A stretch of DNA of 64,000 nucleotides, from assembly GCF_001640805.2 (NCBI RefSeq), contig NC_066835.1:10916130-10980129 (forward strand), given 5' to 3'. Within the stretch, counting starts at the first letter, position 1. Every line of letters starts with the position of its first letter. The notes under the pieces are model-generated. The model saw only the letters and a list, made by a program, of their open reading frames with translations, ran no database searches and was not told where the DNA came from. Below are positions 30,701-44,291 of the stretch, piece after piece. The position numbers and the translations under genes are program-made. The stretch is from Lates calcarifer (taxonomy: Eukaryota; Chordata; Actinopteri; Centropomidae).

Positions 30701-33700
30701 CGTGGGGGGCTGGAGCCTGTCACAGCTGACAGTGGGCAAGAGGCGGAGTACTCCCTGTACGGATCGCCAGTGTATCACAGGTCCAACATGTGTAGACAAA
30801 CAACCATCCACACTCACATTCACACCTACAGGAAATTTAGAGTTATCAGTTAATCTAACTTGCATGTCTTTGGATGGTGGGAGGAAGCTGGAGTACATGG
30901 AGAGAACCCACACAGGCCCAGGGAGAACATGTAAAACACACAGAAACTCCACACAGCTCGAACCCAGAACCTTCTTACTGTGAGGCGAAAGTGCTAACCA
31001 CAGCACCCCCGTGCAGCCCCCAGTGGTGAAGTCACACATTGAAAATAAAGAGAGGAAAAACTGAAGGAAATGTATCAGAACTTAGAACAAACAATACAGA
31101 AGTCAAACAAATCAAACAGACAAGTTTTTGAAAATTAAAACTGAGAGCACAGGACATCTTCATCTAGTTCTCTGAATCACCTCATGTCTTCTGAGTCATC
31201 GCACCATATGTTTATTTATCTGCCTGTCTCTTTCCTGCTGTGCTGTCTCCTAGGTAATGTGTGCCACAGCGTTCTGCCGCCGCCGGCCCGCCCCATGCTG
31301 TGCAGGAACCAGCCGTCCCTCGAACCGAAGCCCCTCCTCCCCTTCCACCTGCTTCCTGGATTCACTGACGTGAGTAGCTACTGTCAGTCATTGTAGTTGT
31401 CACAGCAACTGCAATCTCACCTACTGTACTTTAAAAAAAAAAAAGATTAAAAAAAGATCAAAACTCAGACTTAATCACACTGATATCTGCTGCAAGTGGA
31501 GGAGTTTATTTCGTGGACGACTCCTGCCTGAGTTATTTTTCAAAACACAGATGTATGAGCGTACTGCCTACATCTTTCCAAATATATCACCTCTGATGCA
31601 GAGAGCTGTGACATTTCCACACAACCTTGGGGGGGTGGAGAGCTGATTCCTTGGTATTCCTCACGCAGAGCTTTTCTTCGAGCTGTCTGCCCCAGTGTTT
31701 GTGAAGGGTGAAGGTGGAGAGAGCTGACGCTGGCCAAGCGCAAGCCCTGAGGAGAGCTGATGTGTCAGGCGGGGCTGAGGGTTGACGTCTGGTTTACAGG
31801 GGAACCGTGCTGTTTGTCTGAATATACTCCTGGCTGTATGATGTGTGAAATAATTTTTCTGGCCTGAATCGATGTTGTATATATGTAATGTAGCTAGACT
31901 ACATGGCTGAGATGTCATCACTGACATGACACTCTTCTTTTTTGTGTGTATTTGTGTTGAGCACATAAAAGCCAAGAAAACATGATGTTTTTCTTCTTTG
32001 CCCTAACATTTTCTTTAACATAAAATCCAATGCAAAACCTAAACTAGAAATGAAAAGGCTGAAAACCACTAATAAGCCCATCAGTGAGTCTCGCCACTCT
32101 GAAGCAAAACTGACAATTTTCCTTTTGTTCGTCTTTTCTTTTCACTTTATCTCTAATCCATGATGTTCTCTTAGATGTTTAGAGGAGATATACAGAGAGA
32201 CAAATTGAGGGTTTTGTGGACTGTTAGTGTGCGGTGTAGTAAATTTATTTGTGTGTGTGTGTGTGTGTGTGTGTGTAACCTCTTTCTCTTTGTCAAAAAG
32301 CCATTTTGCCACCTGAGGAGAAATCAGGCATGGGTCTGCCCCCCCACACCCTCTTCCATTTCTCCCTTCTCATCCGTCCCCTCCTCTCTTCCTGTGCTGC
32401 TCTTGCTCAGTTGCCCTCTCTTTGTGTGCATTTTCCACTTTGTCTCCCGCTGTCAACTTACCCATCCCTCATCCTCTCACACTCTTTTAGAGTTTTCAGC
32501 CCCTCATCTCTTCATCACTTCCTCCTCCTCCTCCTATACCACAAATAGTCAAAATAAAAATACAAATTGTGATCAGAGTCTCTTTCACTTCCTCCTGGTG
32601 GATGACCTTTGTGCTCAAGTCAGAAAAAGTGTCTCACTCTCTTATAATGTAGCACAGGTTGTTGCTCTCACATAACCCTTCCCCTGCTGAGTCACATCCC
32701 CTCTCACCTATTTATAACTGCTGTCTCTATCCTTTCATTCATTTTATTTCATTTCTCACATTCTGTACTCACGGAGATATTTATGTACAGTAATTTCAGG
32801 GAAATATGGCTTCTCAGTCTTTTTCTATACAGTGAAGATGAGAAAGGAGCATTGACGACATGTCTCTGAAAGGCTGCAACTGATGATTATTGTGATTATC
32901 AGTTAATCTGCTCATTATTTTCTCTAATAATAGTTAAATAAATGAATCTATAAAATGTCAGTAAATATGAAAGATGTATAATTCTAATTTCCCAGAGCCC
33001 AACTTAACTTATTCAGAAATCTTGTCCACAAACCCCAAATACTCAATTTACTGTCATATACTGTATGACAGAAAGGCTTTCCTCTCCTAAAATAAAAATT
33101 GATTATATATGAATAAACATTAATTGAATAAATTCCTGCACTGGAGAAACTGGAGCCATTTTTGGCATTTTTTGCCTAGAAATAACAGGAATAACTGCTC
33201 TTTAAATAGTTTATAAGTTTGTGTTGAGTGACTAATCGATCAGTCATTTTTTATTGTGTTTATTAAATAATCACAGTATAATTGGTTCCTTGGATGCTTT
33301 TGAGGTTTTTATGTAAATATTGTTCAGTGGAAACCTGTGGTACTGTTGAATATGCAAAGAAACTAACTAGAAGGGACAAAATGAACTTTTATCTTAAGTA
33401 TATTTTGTCTGCACACTGAATACTGCACCATAGCGTAAAGGGAATCTTCTCCCTCCTCTGACTTGAACCTGTGGGTGTTAAGTAAGTGGGCACACAGCTC
33501 AGCTGTTGCTGGAATGTGTGTTTTTATGTGTGGGTTTTCTCTGTGTATGTGTGTGTATATAAGCCTGCTCTCGTGTGTCTGTAGATGCAATGTGCTCTGT
33601 AAAGCGCTGCACAGGAGTTTGTTTGGTGCCCACATGTGGGTCGTCATGGCTACAGGGTAGCGCGCATGTGTGTGTGTGGATGTTTGTCGTGAGCCAGGGA

Positions 33701-36700
33701 TCCAAACTGGGACTTCACTGGCTAGTTTGGCTTATACTTTGACAGTGCTTTTTTTCTTTTTCTTTTTCCTGAAAATGGAAACAAAAAGTGTGTTTGTTTC
33801 CAGGCAAATAATAATTTAAATTACAAAGAACTGAAAGCAGCAGCTCATTCATCATAACCCACCCCCTCTTGACGTCATGCATTCACATGTAGCTGTCGTG
33901 CTGGTACATAATGTAGATCCAGGAACATTCATCATTATAAATGTTGAGGCTCTTGACTGTGCTCCAGGTAAAAGTCTGCTTTACTTCACTTGGCCATATG
34001 TCTCAGCCATAACTCACTCCCTGAAGCTGAGTATGTCTGACACGCCACCACCGCTTTGTGTGAGGAGATGTCTTAGAGAGAATGTACTGATTATAATTGA
34101 TGCTGTGTGGCTAGATGTCACGTCTTTATTTACTGAATCACCCACTAAATTTACTACTTTTATTGCCTTAAATGTCGCATTAAGTGGGGAATGCAGGGTT
34201 AAAGGGAGATTTGTTTCAGCAGGTGATGTAGTACGTGTGCGTACAGGAGATAGAGAGCACGGCCAGAAGGGCGAAATGACTTTGCTACAGGTGCTAGCCC
34301 ATCCTGGAGTGAGTGGGGGTGGGTGGGAATGGAGGGGCAAGAGAGTGAGTCTGCAGGGCGGCAGGGAGGTGACTTTGATCAGACTGGAGACGAATGAGAA
34401 GGCAGAGGGTTCAGAGGGGAGCAGATGGAGGGGTGAAGTGAGGAATGTGTGATGGAAGGTCAGATGGTGATACAGGAGCCTTGGGGCTGAGGAGGAGGAG
34501 GACGGAAACTGGCTTTTAGTGATGTTAAACTGCTCAGGCACGTTCAGAGAAACACAAAACTACAGTACTAACAACTTCTCATAAATGTTTTAGCATCAAT
34601 GTGGCCATGTTGTTTTAATTATGTGTTACGCTACACACAAAGTCTCTCCACTGTATATTTACACATCATGGTTATTACAAATTACAATTTCGTGATTTGC
34701 ATTTTACACATTACACAAAAGCTGTATTTACTTTCATATTTTTTTGGTTGCGTTTTATATACACAAACAGCTGCAGGGAAATGGAGCAAGATAAGAGACC
34801 AGTGACTGAAGGGATGCATTCCAGTGCAGCCGCCGAGAGTGGTGATCAAAGAAAAAGAGCAAGAGCACATCTACACACACACACACACTCACACACACCC
34901 AGTTGTGTTTTTTCACCTTTCCTCTGCACTAAAGAAATGAGCACAGTCTCCAGTGCAGTGCTACATGTTCCCAGGGCTTACAGGACTATAGCTGGCTGAC
35001 CCATAACAACACATAAATTCTTACATCACCTCCAGCCAGATTTCCATAAAGCCTCCCCCGGTTGCGGCTGCTTATATGGCTCCCTACATTTCATCACAGG
35101 TAATAGGCTTGCTTTGCTCCACTAAGGCCAGTTGGGTTTTATTATGCTGAGTATATGCGCTTATTAAAACTTCCAGTAGGTAATGTCCAGAGGTGCACAG
35201 CACTGTGTGGTCAGATGCTGGAGTTATGTACACAGACACATGCATACACATACAAAGGCACAGGGAGGTTTATTGCCTGTCTCTTATGCTCATAAAGAAA
35301 CCTGGTCTGTAGGTGAAAGGTCCATAATTTTATCTGATTATGTTTTTTGAGCGCTGGCGAGTACAGGGCAACACAAACACCACAACATAATTTAAAAACT
35401 GTATAACCTTGTTTTCTCTGAATGGTAGTGATAAGTGATCGCACCTTGGGAGGAATTTTTCAGAAACTCACCTTCCTTTCAGAATGTTAGACCAGAAGCA
35501 CCATCTGCAGGGTCAGTGTCATGGAGTCTTCCTGGAACAGGGCTGGGTGAGGAAACACTCGCCCCCTGTAGGCTTTAAAGATGGCTGTAAAACATTTGCA
35601 GTTTGTCCATCATGCAGAGCAGAGGCTGTGGTAGATGTTGGCTTCATGGTGGTCCCAGTGGATTCCAATAATAACATGTTTTCCCTGCTGTCCATATGAA
35701 TCTGCATTGTGCTACTTAGCTACATTGCTTTTTGTTAAGGGAATGCAGCATCAGGGAAACCAGTGATTGAGCTAGGACTGAGTGATTCTGACCAGTGGAG
35801 GAGCATGAAGTTCCAGAGAACAGGGCAGGTCATTCGCACAATCTGAATATCTTCCTGCTGCCTCTGCTGAATGATAGTAAAAAAAATATTGCAGTGTGTC
35901 TGTCTAACATGTTGCACCAGCTGTGTGTTCGCTGTTGTGTTCCTGCACATGACTGGGTGCCAAACCAACTACTCCCCCAGTCAGCTGCTCCTTACAGCCC
36001 CCACCTCTAACCTGACATTATAAATCTGTGCTGTTCTTAAAGGAGCATATTCACCTGCAGACAGAATGCCATTAACAACCTTCACTACCTACTCAGTCTT
36101 GTCTTTCACAATCTTAAACCCATCATGACCTTAGCGTTACACCTCTCCTTTGTTGCAGATGGACCACGTCCATAAAGCTCTGATGGGCCCAGGCTTTGGC
36201 CTAACATCGCCGCTGAAGAGGAAGCCCAACTCCTGTGGAGTGTGTCGACTGAGGTTCAACTCTGAGGTGGGTGTTGTCGTGTGGGAAACGAACACTTTTA
36301 ATTGTTTTTCTTTCAGGGTGCTTTTATTTCTCACACACGCCCTGTTGAACGGTTGAACGGCAGAGGAGACCTGAGACCCGCCCTTGTATTTGGCTGCTGT
36401 ACTGGTTCTGAGGGGTGAGAGCTGTCTGATTTAGTCACAGGGTGAAATGTGCACACCTCTACTATTTAAACTTTGTGCTGCAATGCAATACCACAGAAAG
36501 ACAGAAACTGTGAGAATGTGCAGCACGAAAATCACTGTCAGAAAAAAATGCAGCTGCAGCTGATGTGAACAAGCACTTACATCACGAACATTAAAAACTT
36601 TGATTTACTTGATGCCTTGGTGTTATGTGGTGTATTAACATATCTGTCAATCAATGTGGGAGTGATAGCCAGAGCTACATTTTTATCATATTAAAGCCAG

Positions 36701-39700
36701 GTATTGTTGCCTGAAATAAAACACTGGCAGGTTTATGTAACTAAATAATTACGTGCAACTAGTTCATAGCTTCTTACTTGCTATTGTGCACGCAGGTGCA
36801 GGCTTCTTCCCATTACAGTGGCACCAAACACGCAAAAAGGCTGAAATCTCTGGACGCCCCAGATACAAAGATCAGGACCTCTGAACCAGTCGCCAAGGAA
36901 ACCACATCGCAAATCCTCTCGTCACCCCACTCGCAGCCCTCCAGCTCTGACACAACATCAGGAGGTGTGTGTGCCTGTGCCTGCGTATGTGTGTGTGTGT
37001 GTGTGTGTGTATATGCAGACATCCAGTGTATGACAGTGTTAGATATGAACGTATGGCCCGAACCTTCTTCTTCTAGTCTCGACTTTAACTCTTTGATGTG
37101 ACGAGCTTCCCGCTGCTCTGGGTTTCACAGTGAGGGGATTAAAGGTTGAGCGTTATCCTTTGCTCCTTCTTCATGTCCACATTTACTGACCTCATTCAGT
37201 GGCCTCCTGAGATCAAAAACACATTGCAAATGCTTTGAATATGATCTCTGGGTAGCTGTGCAGAGTGTGCGCAGACAACTACAGCACAAATGTGTGCCTG
37301 GAAATATGTCTGCGCAAGTGTGGAGGTGTGTTAAAGCGTTGACTGCTACTCCAACATGAGTGCATATATATATATGTGCCTGTGCTGATGCTTTTGCATT
37401 TGTGTGTGTGTGGGTGTGAAGAAATGAAAATACTACATTTCGCTGCAAGCTAAAGAACAGAGAGATTGAAGAATTGCGCTCGACACTACTGATATGAGAG
37501 TTTGTTTGTTTGAGAGGAAGAGCGATTGATCATTTCCAGTTTGGAGTCAGTTTGAGGGAAAGCGGATGAGACGGCAGGAGAGCTCTCTGAAGATTACTTC
37601 AGCAAACAGCCTCGTCGGCCTCTCAGAGCGGGGAATCATTGGTAACAAACAGACACTTACTCAGCTATGCAGAGCTAATCATTGTTATTAGGAAAGAGTG
37701 AATCCTTAAATCAGCACACTCTCCTGCTAGGGAAGCCATACAAGTCAGTCTCACAGAAGATAATAGAGCCAAATCATCTCTATTCAGAACTGTTCGTTTG
37801 AGTGCTGGGAGACACATCCTAGGGGAAATCATTGATTATTAGTGCGATTAGAGAGGCTGATAGAGCTCATAATCACCTGTAGCCTGGTGAGTTTTTATTC
37901 CTGGCTCCGAGCAAGTTCATGAAATTGGTGATTCTGTAAGCTGTAACAATTCAGGAAATTCCTACAAGTGGAAAAATGTTCAAATTTGTCCCCTAGTCAT
38001 CCCACTTCCCTTGTCTCCATCTGTCTGCTTTCTTACTATCTCTCTAGCTCTCACACTATTTACTGTGCTCCATCTTATTAATGTCACATTGCTCTGTTTT
38101 ATTCTGGGTTTATTTCAGAACCCTCAGCCCCGAACCCTACCTCTGAGGCAGCACCATCGAGTGACAGCCCCACCGAAACTGTGAAAGCGGCGTCTGAAAC
38201 ATCACCATCACGCAGCCCAAGGACATCAGAGAAAGAGGCGCAAAGGGACGGAGACATGGAGGTTACCCCTGAGGAGGAGACAGAAGAAGAGAAAGCTATA
38301 CGTCTTCTCTACTGCTCCCTCTGCAAGGTGGCTGTCAACTCTGCCTCACAGCTTCAGGCCCACAACAGTGGTGAGAGAAACTGTGCTCAGTGCTGTAGTC
38401 AAGCCTAGCCTGCTTGTACTGTGTTGCATACTGACGTGAACTGTATCTGCTCAGGCACCAAACACAAGACGATGCTCGAGGCTAGAAGTGGCGATGGAGC
38501 CATCAAGTCCTTCCCCAGGACGGGGGTGAAAGCCAAGTTGGCTACGCCGTCTGAGTCGTCGACTGGACTCCAGAACAAAACCTTCCACTGTGAGATCTGC
38601 GATGTGCACGTCAACTCCGAGACTCAGCTCAAACAGGTTTGTTGCTACCAAACCAAAGTGATCAACACAGAGATGAATGTCACTCACTATAGTTATAGTG
38701 ACACAGTACATTACAGAGCTATTTGCTCATTAATGAATTAATTAGATGATTAGATTAAATAGATACTTTATTAATCCGCACAGGAATTTCATAGTTCCAG
38801 CAGAATCAGCAGCAGCTTAAGATAAAAGGTGGAAGGCATGCAATAAATACTGGGAATAATAAAAAACACTACTGATGAAAAACACAGTGATGAAACTAGG
38901 TACAGTCTTAGATACCATGTGGTATCTGATGTGGTATCAAAACATTTAAATGTCAAGACATGAATGTGAGTTAATCTGGCTTTTGAACAGATGTGTGAAT
39001 ATATTGCAACAGTGGTATCTGTTTTACAGAGCTCATTAGAGAGCTTTTGCATGGACACCCCAGGGTTAGTGAGGTGGAATTAGTATTTTGTGTGATTCAT
39101 TAACTTTTAATTTGTTCACAATGTTCCTTGTGTATTAGGAGAGATGATCTGTTGATGTTTCATGCAAACTTAAATTACTATACTGATATATTCTCATGAA
39201 AACTAAATACATGTGGATCTTTTATGTTTACCACTAGCTATAAAATCATCTCCCTCAACAGAAAAGGCTTTATTTGTCTTGTGATTTGTGTATGATTTAA
39301 CACAAAGTATGTTTTAAGTTTTATTGCTCATTATACAAGTTAGTTTTTTATATTAAGATATCCTTAATTTCTCTGTGTTATAGGAACTTTTATTTGTGGC
39401 AGATTTTATTTATAGAGCTTCGAGACAGAAAACTAAGTTCTTGGCAAATGTTTCACCACAGCAAGTTCTTTTTTGAGTCTTTTAAGTCCTGTGCATGACA
39501 CAAGAAAGAACATGACTTACTCACTACCTAATCATAATTGCAACACTGCTCAAGTAAAGGATGAACTTACTAGTTAGTTCCTCTTGTGTATGTGAAGCCA
39601 TGAAAAGGTCAACTGTCACACAGATTTCACCACTCATGCAGTCAAGCCGGTGAAAAGCATCGGCAGAGCCATCAGCAGTTCAGCACCATGCATATTTTAT

Positions 39701-40960
39701 TCCAAATCACAGTGTGAGCATCTCACACCTGTCGCTGCAGGTAAGTTAAAATCATCCCTCAATGTAATGAGCACAAAGGCACTCAGCTTTAGTCTGTTTC
39801 ATCCGGCGTCTGAATGTGATGTTAGTGTCTCTGTTCGTGACGCGAATGCATAGTGTTGGTCCTTCGTATTCGACTGTTTAAAACTTTGGCCAGGTGCTCA
39901 TGAATATTTAGCAGTTCACCGCTGATTGTGTGCCGCGCTGGCCGAAGCCATCTGTTTGCACCTGTCAGTCATATTCAAAAAGATTTCCAAACCCAGCCCT
40001 GTATGAATATTTTGAATCTCAAAGTCAGAACCAGCAAAATATCAACACTCTGCCTGAACTCTGATCAGGCTTCCTTTAATTCCCTCTTCGCTTATTGTTC
40101 AAATTTAAAAGCAAAGGTGGCCGTTGCCTCCTTTCTTTTATCTGCTCCATCTTTATGCTGCTGCCTGCGTCTGTCTGGGTTTATTTATCTGAGTGTGTTT
40201 CCCTCTCCTCCACTCCAGCACATCAGCAGCAGGAGACACAAGGACAGAGCAGCAGGTAAACCAGCTAAGCCTAAGTTCAGCCCCTACACTCCCACCCAGC
40301 GTCACCAGAGTTTCCAGGCAGTGAGTACTCCGCTGTTGCTTGATTTATTTTCACTCCTCATCATTGTGTTTGTTTACATGAGCAGGTTCTCTAGAGCCTT
40401 TTCCAGGAAGCTCCACTCCCTGCTGCCAGTGAAACAAATCATCAGTGATATGGGGTTGAGGAATCGTATGTCTGAAATGCATTACTCCTGTGACGTGAGG
40501 ACAAAAAGGCAGATTACATTAGAAAAAAGAGCAGATTCTTGATGAGATTGTTGGGTGATAACTGGCGATAACAGCTTAAACCTCTATTGGCTATGTAGCT
40601 GTTAAGACTTTATCTCCTTGTCCCTCTTTGGTTTCCTACTTAAATGGCTCAATTTCCTTTTCTGAGGAAAATCTCATTTCAGTTTGTTTGTCTGTGTTAC
40701 CTCCTCAGATTCGACTGGCTCTACGGAAGAACCAAGACCTGACCAAACCTTTGGCTTCGTGTCTTTTACAGCGTCAACTTTCCGTTGCCGCAGCCGCCGC
40801 TGCTGCCACCATGGGGACGCTGCCACCCTTCCCTCTCCGGCCCGCCTCAAACTCGAGCCCTGCCCTGTTTCAGAGTCAGCCCCTCCCCCAGGCGTTGCTG
40901 CACCCAGCCCCGGGACCCATCTGTTCGACACACACGCCAGTTCTGTTTCCTCCCTACTGA
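27714..40960 (+). CDS. znf385d: zinc finger protein 385D
   Basis: Eight exons: 27714-27723, 31254-31369, 36159-36266, 36796-36964, 38119-38370, 38455-38636, 40219-40320 and 40709-40960. All introns are GT-AG and phases are consistent; 1191 nt give 396 aa (human ZNF385D 395). Exon 1 codes only MYF plus one base, and the Gly codon is completed in exon 2. Three U1/matrin-type C2H2 fingers are visible: CGVCRLRFNSE...H...H (Cys68, Cys71, His84, His90), YCSLCKVAVNSASQLQAH, and FHCEICDVHVNSETQLKQHI. The C terminus is Ala/Pro-rich and ends HTPVLFPPY, closest to the human D paralogue (HTPVLFAPY). Proteins of this family are nuclear and bind nucleic acid; the exact targets of D are unclear. Linkage to sgo1, kat2b and rab5a as on human 3p24 supports D over A, B and C. 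An in-frame upstream ATG at 27540 would add a Gly/Arg-rich leader and is less likely. Confidence 0.93.
29839..29926. repeat. 26-bp tandem repeat in znf385d intron 1
   Basis: About 3.4 identical copies of a 26-bp unit beginning AACTAGCGAGCTAATGTTAA. The unit is rich in self-complementary AGCTAACTAGC and GTTAAC words. Confidence 0.95.
30664..31022 (-). mobile_element. truncated non-LTR retrotransposon (L2-like) 3' fragment
   Basis: The segment starts with CATCCATCCATTATCTATAC and continues with the familiar fish LINE stretch containing GGGGGCTGGAGCCTGTCACA, TTGCATGTCTTTGGATGGTG and GAGAACCCACACAGGCC, ending near GTGCTAACCACAGCACC. The CATCC tandem at the left looks like the complement of a GGATG tail, so the element most likely lies on minus with its 3' end at 30664 and a truncated 5' end at about 31022. 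Family assignment is from memory of common fish consensus sequence. Confidence 0.72.
32249..32276. repeat. (GT)n microsatellite in znf385d intron 2
   Basis: About 14 GT units. Similar shorter tracts lie at about 28658-28682 and 28764-28788 in intron 1. Confidence 0.85.
36965..37012 (+). repeat. TG-rich repeat at the znf385d exon 4 donor
   Basis: The intron begins GTGTGTGTGCC and the TG-rich run continues to about 37012, so the splice donor is the first unit of a TG repeat. Confidence 0.8.
38755..38880. mobile_element. fragment of an interspersed fish repeat (probable LINE end)
   Basis: The stretch ATAGATACTTTATTAATCCG followed by GGAATTTCATAG resembles the common fish retroelement tail reading roughly GATACTTTATTGATCCCGAAGGAAATTC. 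Boundaries and strand are unclear. Confidence 0.45.
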
Positions 40961-41492
40961 ACCTGCTCGAACGTCTCAATCAAGCTCTGAACTACAGCAA
41001 CGAAGCAGAGCTGAGATCTGAACAAGATGTGATACAAGACAGCGCTCGCTGCGCTCCACATGCCGACAGACGCAGTGGGTGTCACGGACCAGGACTGAAG
41101 ACTGTTTGCTGGGGCCAGCGCTGTAATGACAGGCCGGGGATGGAGGAAGTACAAAGCAGCGAATGAGCGAAAACAGAGTATTTTCTGACATGAGCGTGTG
41201 TGTGTGTGTGTGTGTGTGAATGTGTGAGAGTGCATGCACAGATGTAGCCATCACAGAAGTACAACTTTATACAGCATTTTTGCTCCCATTAATTTTTTAT
41301 GGATTTATAGATAATCTGTAACATTTAGGAAAGTCCCTCTTAAAATGGACTGTGCAGTCTAATTCAATATCGATTTAAGATTAAAGATGCAGAATGGTGA
41401 ACTTCCATGATGACTATAACTCTGTGTACAGTATGAATGAACATATGAATGCCAATCAGAGCATGCTTGACTCAAGATGTTTATTATTTTCC

Positions 41493-41498
41493 AATAAA
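41493..41498 (+). terminator. znf385d: poly(A) signal of znf385d
   Basis: Canonical AATAAA 533 nt after the stop codon, the first canonical hexamer downstream. Confidence 0.6.
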
Positions 41499-43460
41499 CA
41501 ATAGCTGTGGAGACTCAAATTGGATTCCAGAAAATTCTCATGGGCAGCCTCATGGGGTCATTAATGAAAATGTCTCCAAAAACCAATTTCATGCTTCAAA
41601 ACGTGCATTTATTAAATGAATAAGTGCAATAGCATTTCAGCGTAACATCCATCAGTTTGTGGGATGGATCTTTGTCACAACAGATTTATTAAATAAGACA
41701 CAATGAAGGAACAAATGTCTCCCCTGGTCCTTTCAGCTCCTTGTGTACGTGTTTGACCAGACACAGCCAGAAACATGGATGAGCCAAGATGCAGTCAGGC
41801 ATCACCTCCCCCCAAAACCCATAGCTCTCTGTATTCAGACTCTTACCTAAGCCCATTTCATCCTCCTTTGCTACTTAGCAGCACGCAAAAACAATCTTTC
41901 CTTGGTCTGTGTTCAGGTATTTGCCTAAAAACACAACAAAAAGGACAAATCCATAGCCTTTATTTGGCTTCAGGAGATCTTGAAGACTTTTTTTCCCCCA
42001 ACTATTTATTACTTGAGAGTACAGATAAACCTTTGCCCCCCTCCCCCCCAACCCCTCCAGCTTCATCCTCTGAGATAAATCAAAGCAGGAATGTTCTGTC
42101 TGACTTTATTGTCTGTCTTTTTGATGAGGTTTACCACACTGCAGCCTCAAGCCATGACCAGCTCATTTTGGTAAGCTTATGTTTTAGAGGAAGTTAATTC
42201 GAAAAGCCCAGAGGTATAGAGAGAGAGAGAGAGTGTGTGTGTGTGTGTGCTGCTGCTGCTGCTTCAGTACAGTCTCTGATCTGAGAGGCTGCAGTAGGTT
42301 TGTGATTTAGATACACTTCAAGCAAGCTTATAGATTTTGTCTCAGGGCTGTTTTTCTCTGCATCGTCTCTGCATGAGGTTGATTTATGTGAAAAAGACAC
42401 AACTGTAAACTCTGAAAACTGTAAACTGTGACTAAATTTGTGTGATCCCTGATGAAAGTCCATCCTGACATTATCTGACTGATGGTTATTTTAACCTTTC
42501 TCACAGACAAGACTCAGGTCATCAGGTCAGAGGCTATGCGATCACTGCTTTTTCAACTCTCTATGACTTCTCCTCTTGTTTTCATCTTCCATCAGCCAAC
42601 TGACACCAAACTGGATTAATTAGCTCGATATTTTCTGCCTCTGCCTCCCGCAGTCACTCCAAAGTAAATAATTCCACCAGCCAATTCACAGAATTATCAT
42701 CCAATCAATCACAGCCTCCCGATTCTCCCACTTGTCACAGCGGTCATTATTATTATTATTAATTGTGTGGGGTAGCGATTGTGAACATCTGTGTGTGGGA
42801 TGCTCAATTCTCCACAGGCCGTTGGAATTCAGACCTCCTCTGGCCTCCTAACTCCCTGTATCATTGCCTTGCCAGCCTTCACTGCCTTTTCTCCTTCACT
42901 TTTTGTCATATTTCTCTTGTTATCTCATGATTGCGCTAACTCTCTTCGCTGGCTTTCTGTCTCTCAACCCTCTATCAAATTTGTGGCATGCACACACACA
43001 CGCACACATAAACACATGTCAGCAACACAAAGGCCTGACTTGGCATCCAGGGAATTTTTCATTCCCTTCTACCTGGAGAGAGTACAAAGGCACAAAGCAG
43101 AGCTGTGCATGTCATGTGAGGGCAGCTTTGCTTGCTGTTCACATAGAGAAAGACTATAATAAGCTTTTGGCATTTTGGCTTCTGCACATTGCATTTGAAT
43201 TCAAATCATAAAACAAAGGTGGTCATGGGTAATTGCAATGAGACTATGCCCAACAGAAATGAGGGATGGAAAAAATTCTTTTATGAAACTCAACTGGAAA
43301 TAAAACATAAAAAGTACATTTTAAAAGTCTGTATACAATTAAGTGCTGTGTGATTAAAGGTTATTAAGATAAATACTGAATGAAGGAAATCTTGATGCTA
43401 CAAATCATATCATGTAGTCAACTGAAATATATCACCAAAATACCACTAAGACAGTAGAAC

Positions 43461-43930
43461 AGGTCAGCATTTTAGAAGATACAATTTGCTTTAATGTTGA
43501 GTGTTAGATGAGAAGATTGATACCATTTTGTTAGCCTAGGCTATAGGTCCATCAGGACCTATCTGTATTTATCACAGCAGGTTGTCATGGATACATTGGG
43601 AGTCATGTAGTGGACTATTTCTTTACAAGGCCAAGCCAAGAAATAGTTAGGGACAGAACATCTCCCTTTAATTTGTGAATAGTTGTCATTACAGTTTGGT
43701 TTTTGTGCACATTAAACAAGCAAGACACAGATTGTTAATTTGTTTATTTAGAGGTGCTCATGGGCAAATTTGGTTGCCATCTGTTGCCGACCTTTATGCT
43801 AAGCTAAGCTAACCAGCTGTTGGCTCCAATGACATATTTCCCACACAGATGTGAGAGTGGTGTCAGTCTTCTCATCTTATTGTCTGCGAGAAAGCAAATT
43901 CATGTATTTACCAAAAATGTTGAACTAGTC
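43461..43930. mobile_element. foldback MITE with long imperfect terminal inverted repeats
   Basis: The left end (43461-43530, with TTAGATGAGAAGATTGATAC) matches the reverse complement of 43855-43930, which contains GTCAGTCTTCTCATCTTATT and GAGAAAGCAAATTCATG. The arms are about 65-70 bp and imperfect. The interior holds ATGCTAAGCTAAGCTAACC, a word I know from many percomorph repeats. There is no coding capacity. Confidence 0.75.
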
Positions 43931-44291
43931 ATGTTGAAGCAAATTTATGTGACATTAATATGTCATTTATTTACAAGGCTCTGACAAATAATCAAATGAT
44001 TGAAAATATACCGTAAGTTTGTATTGTCACTGTTAGGACTGACTCACTGTCCTTAACCATTTGATAAATGGTCTAACAATCTCTGCATCTTAAACCTGTT
44101 CAAGACATTGTGCATCTAGAGGTTGGCAGTCCTACACCACAAGACCTGTTCAAGCTGCCCCGTGGGAGCTGTGTGTCTCCAGCTGTAGAGGGCAGACACA
44201 AGGTGAATGGCAGAGGAGAGCTGTGACGCCAGCACCATCTGTCTAGGTCAACGTGCCTCCACAGCTGTCCAGGGGAGCAAAAGTTGAAGGT

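Noticed and set aside
33877..34452. 191-codon open frame on plus, with a 175-codon frame on minus
   Set aside because: It lies inside znf385d intron 2, both strands are open at once, there is no domain or motif, and composition follows a GGAG-rich stretch. Treated as chance.
39928..40542. 204-codon open frame on plus
   Set aside because: It is intron sequence running through znf385d exon 7 (40219-40320); only the exon part is coding.
40785..41166. Alternative frame over znf385d last exon
   Set aside because: The Ala/Pro-rich final exon opens other frames; phase and similarity to the ZNF385D C terminus fix the real one.
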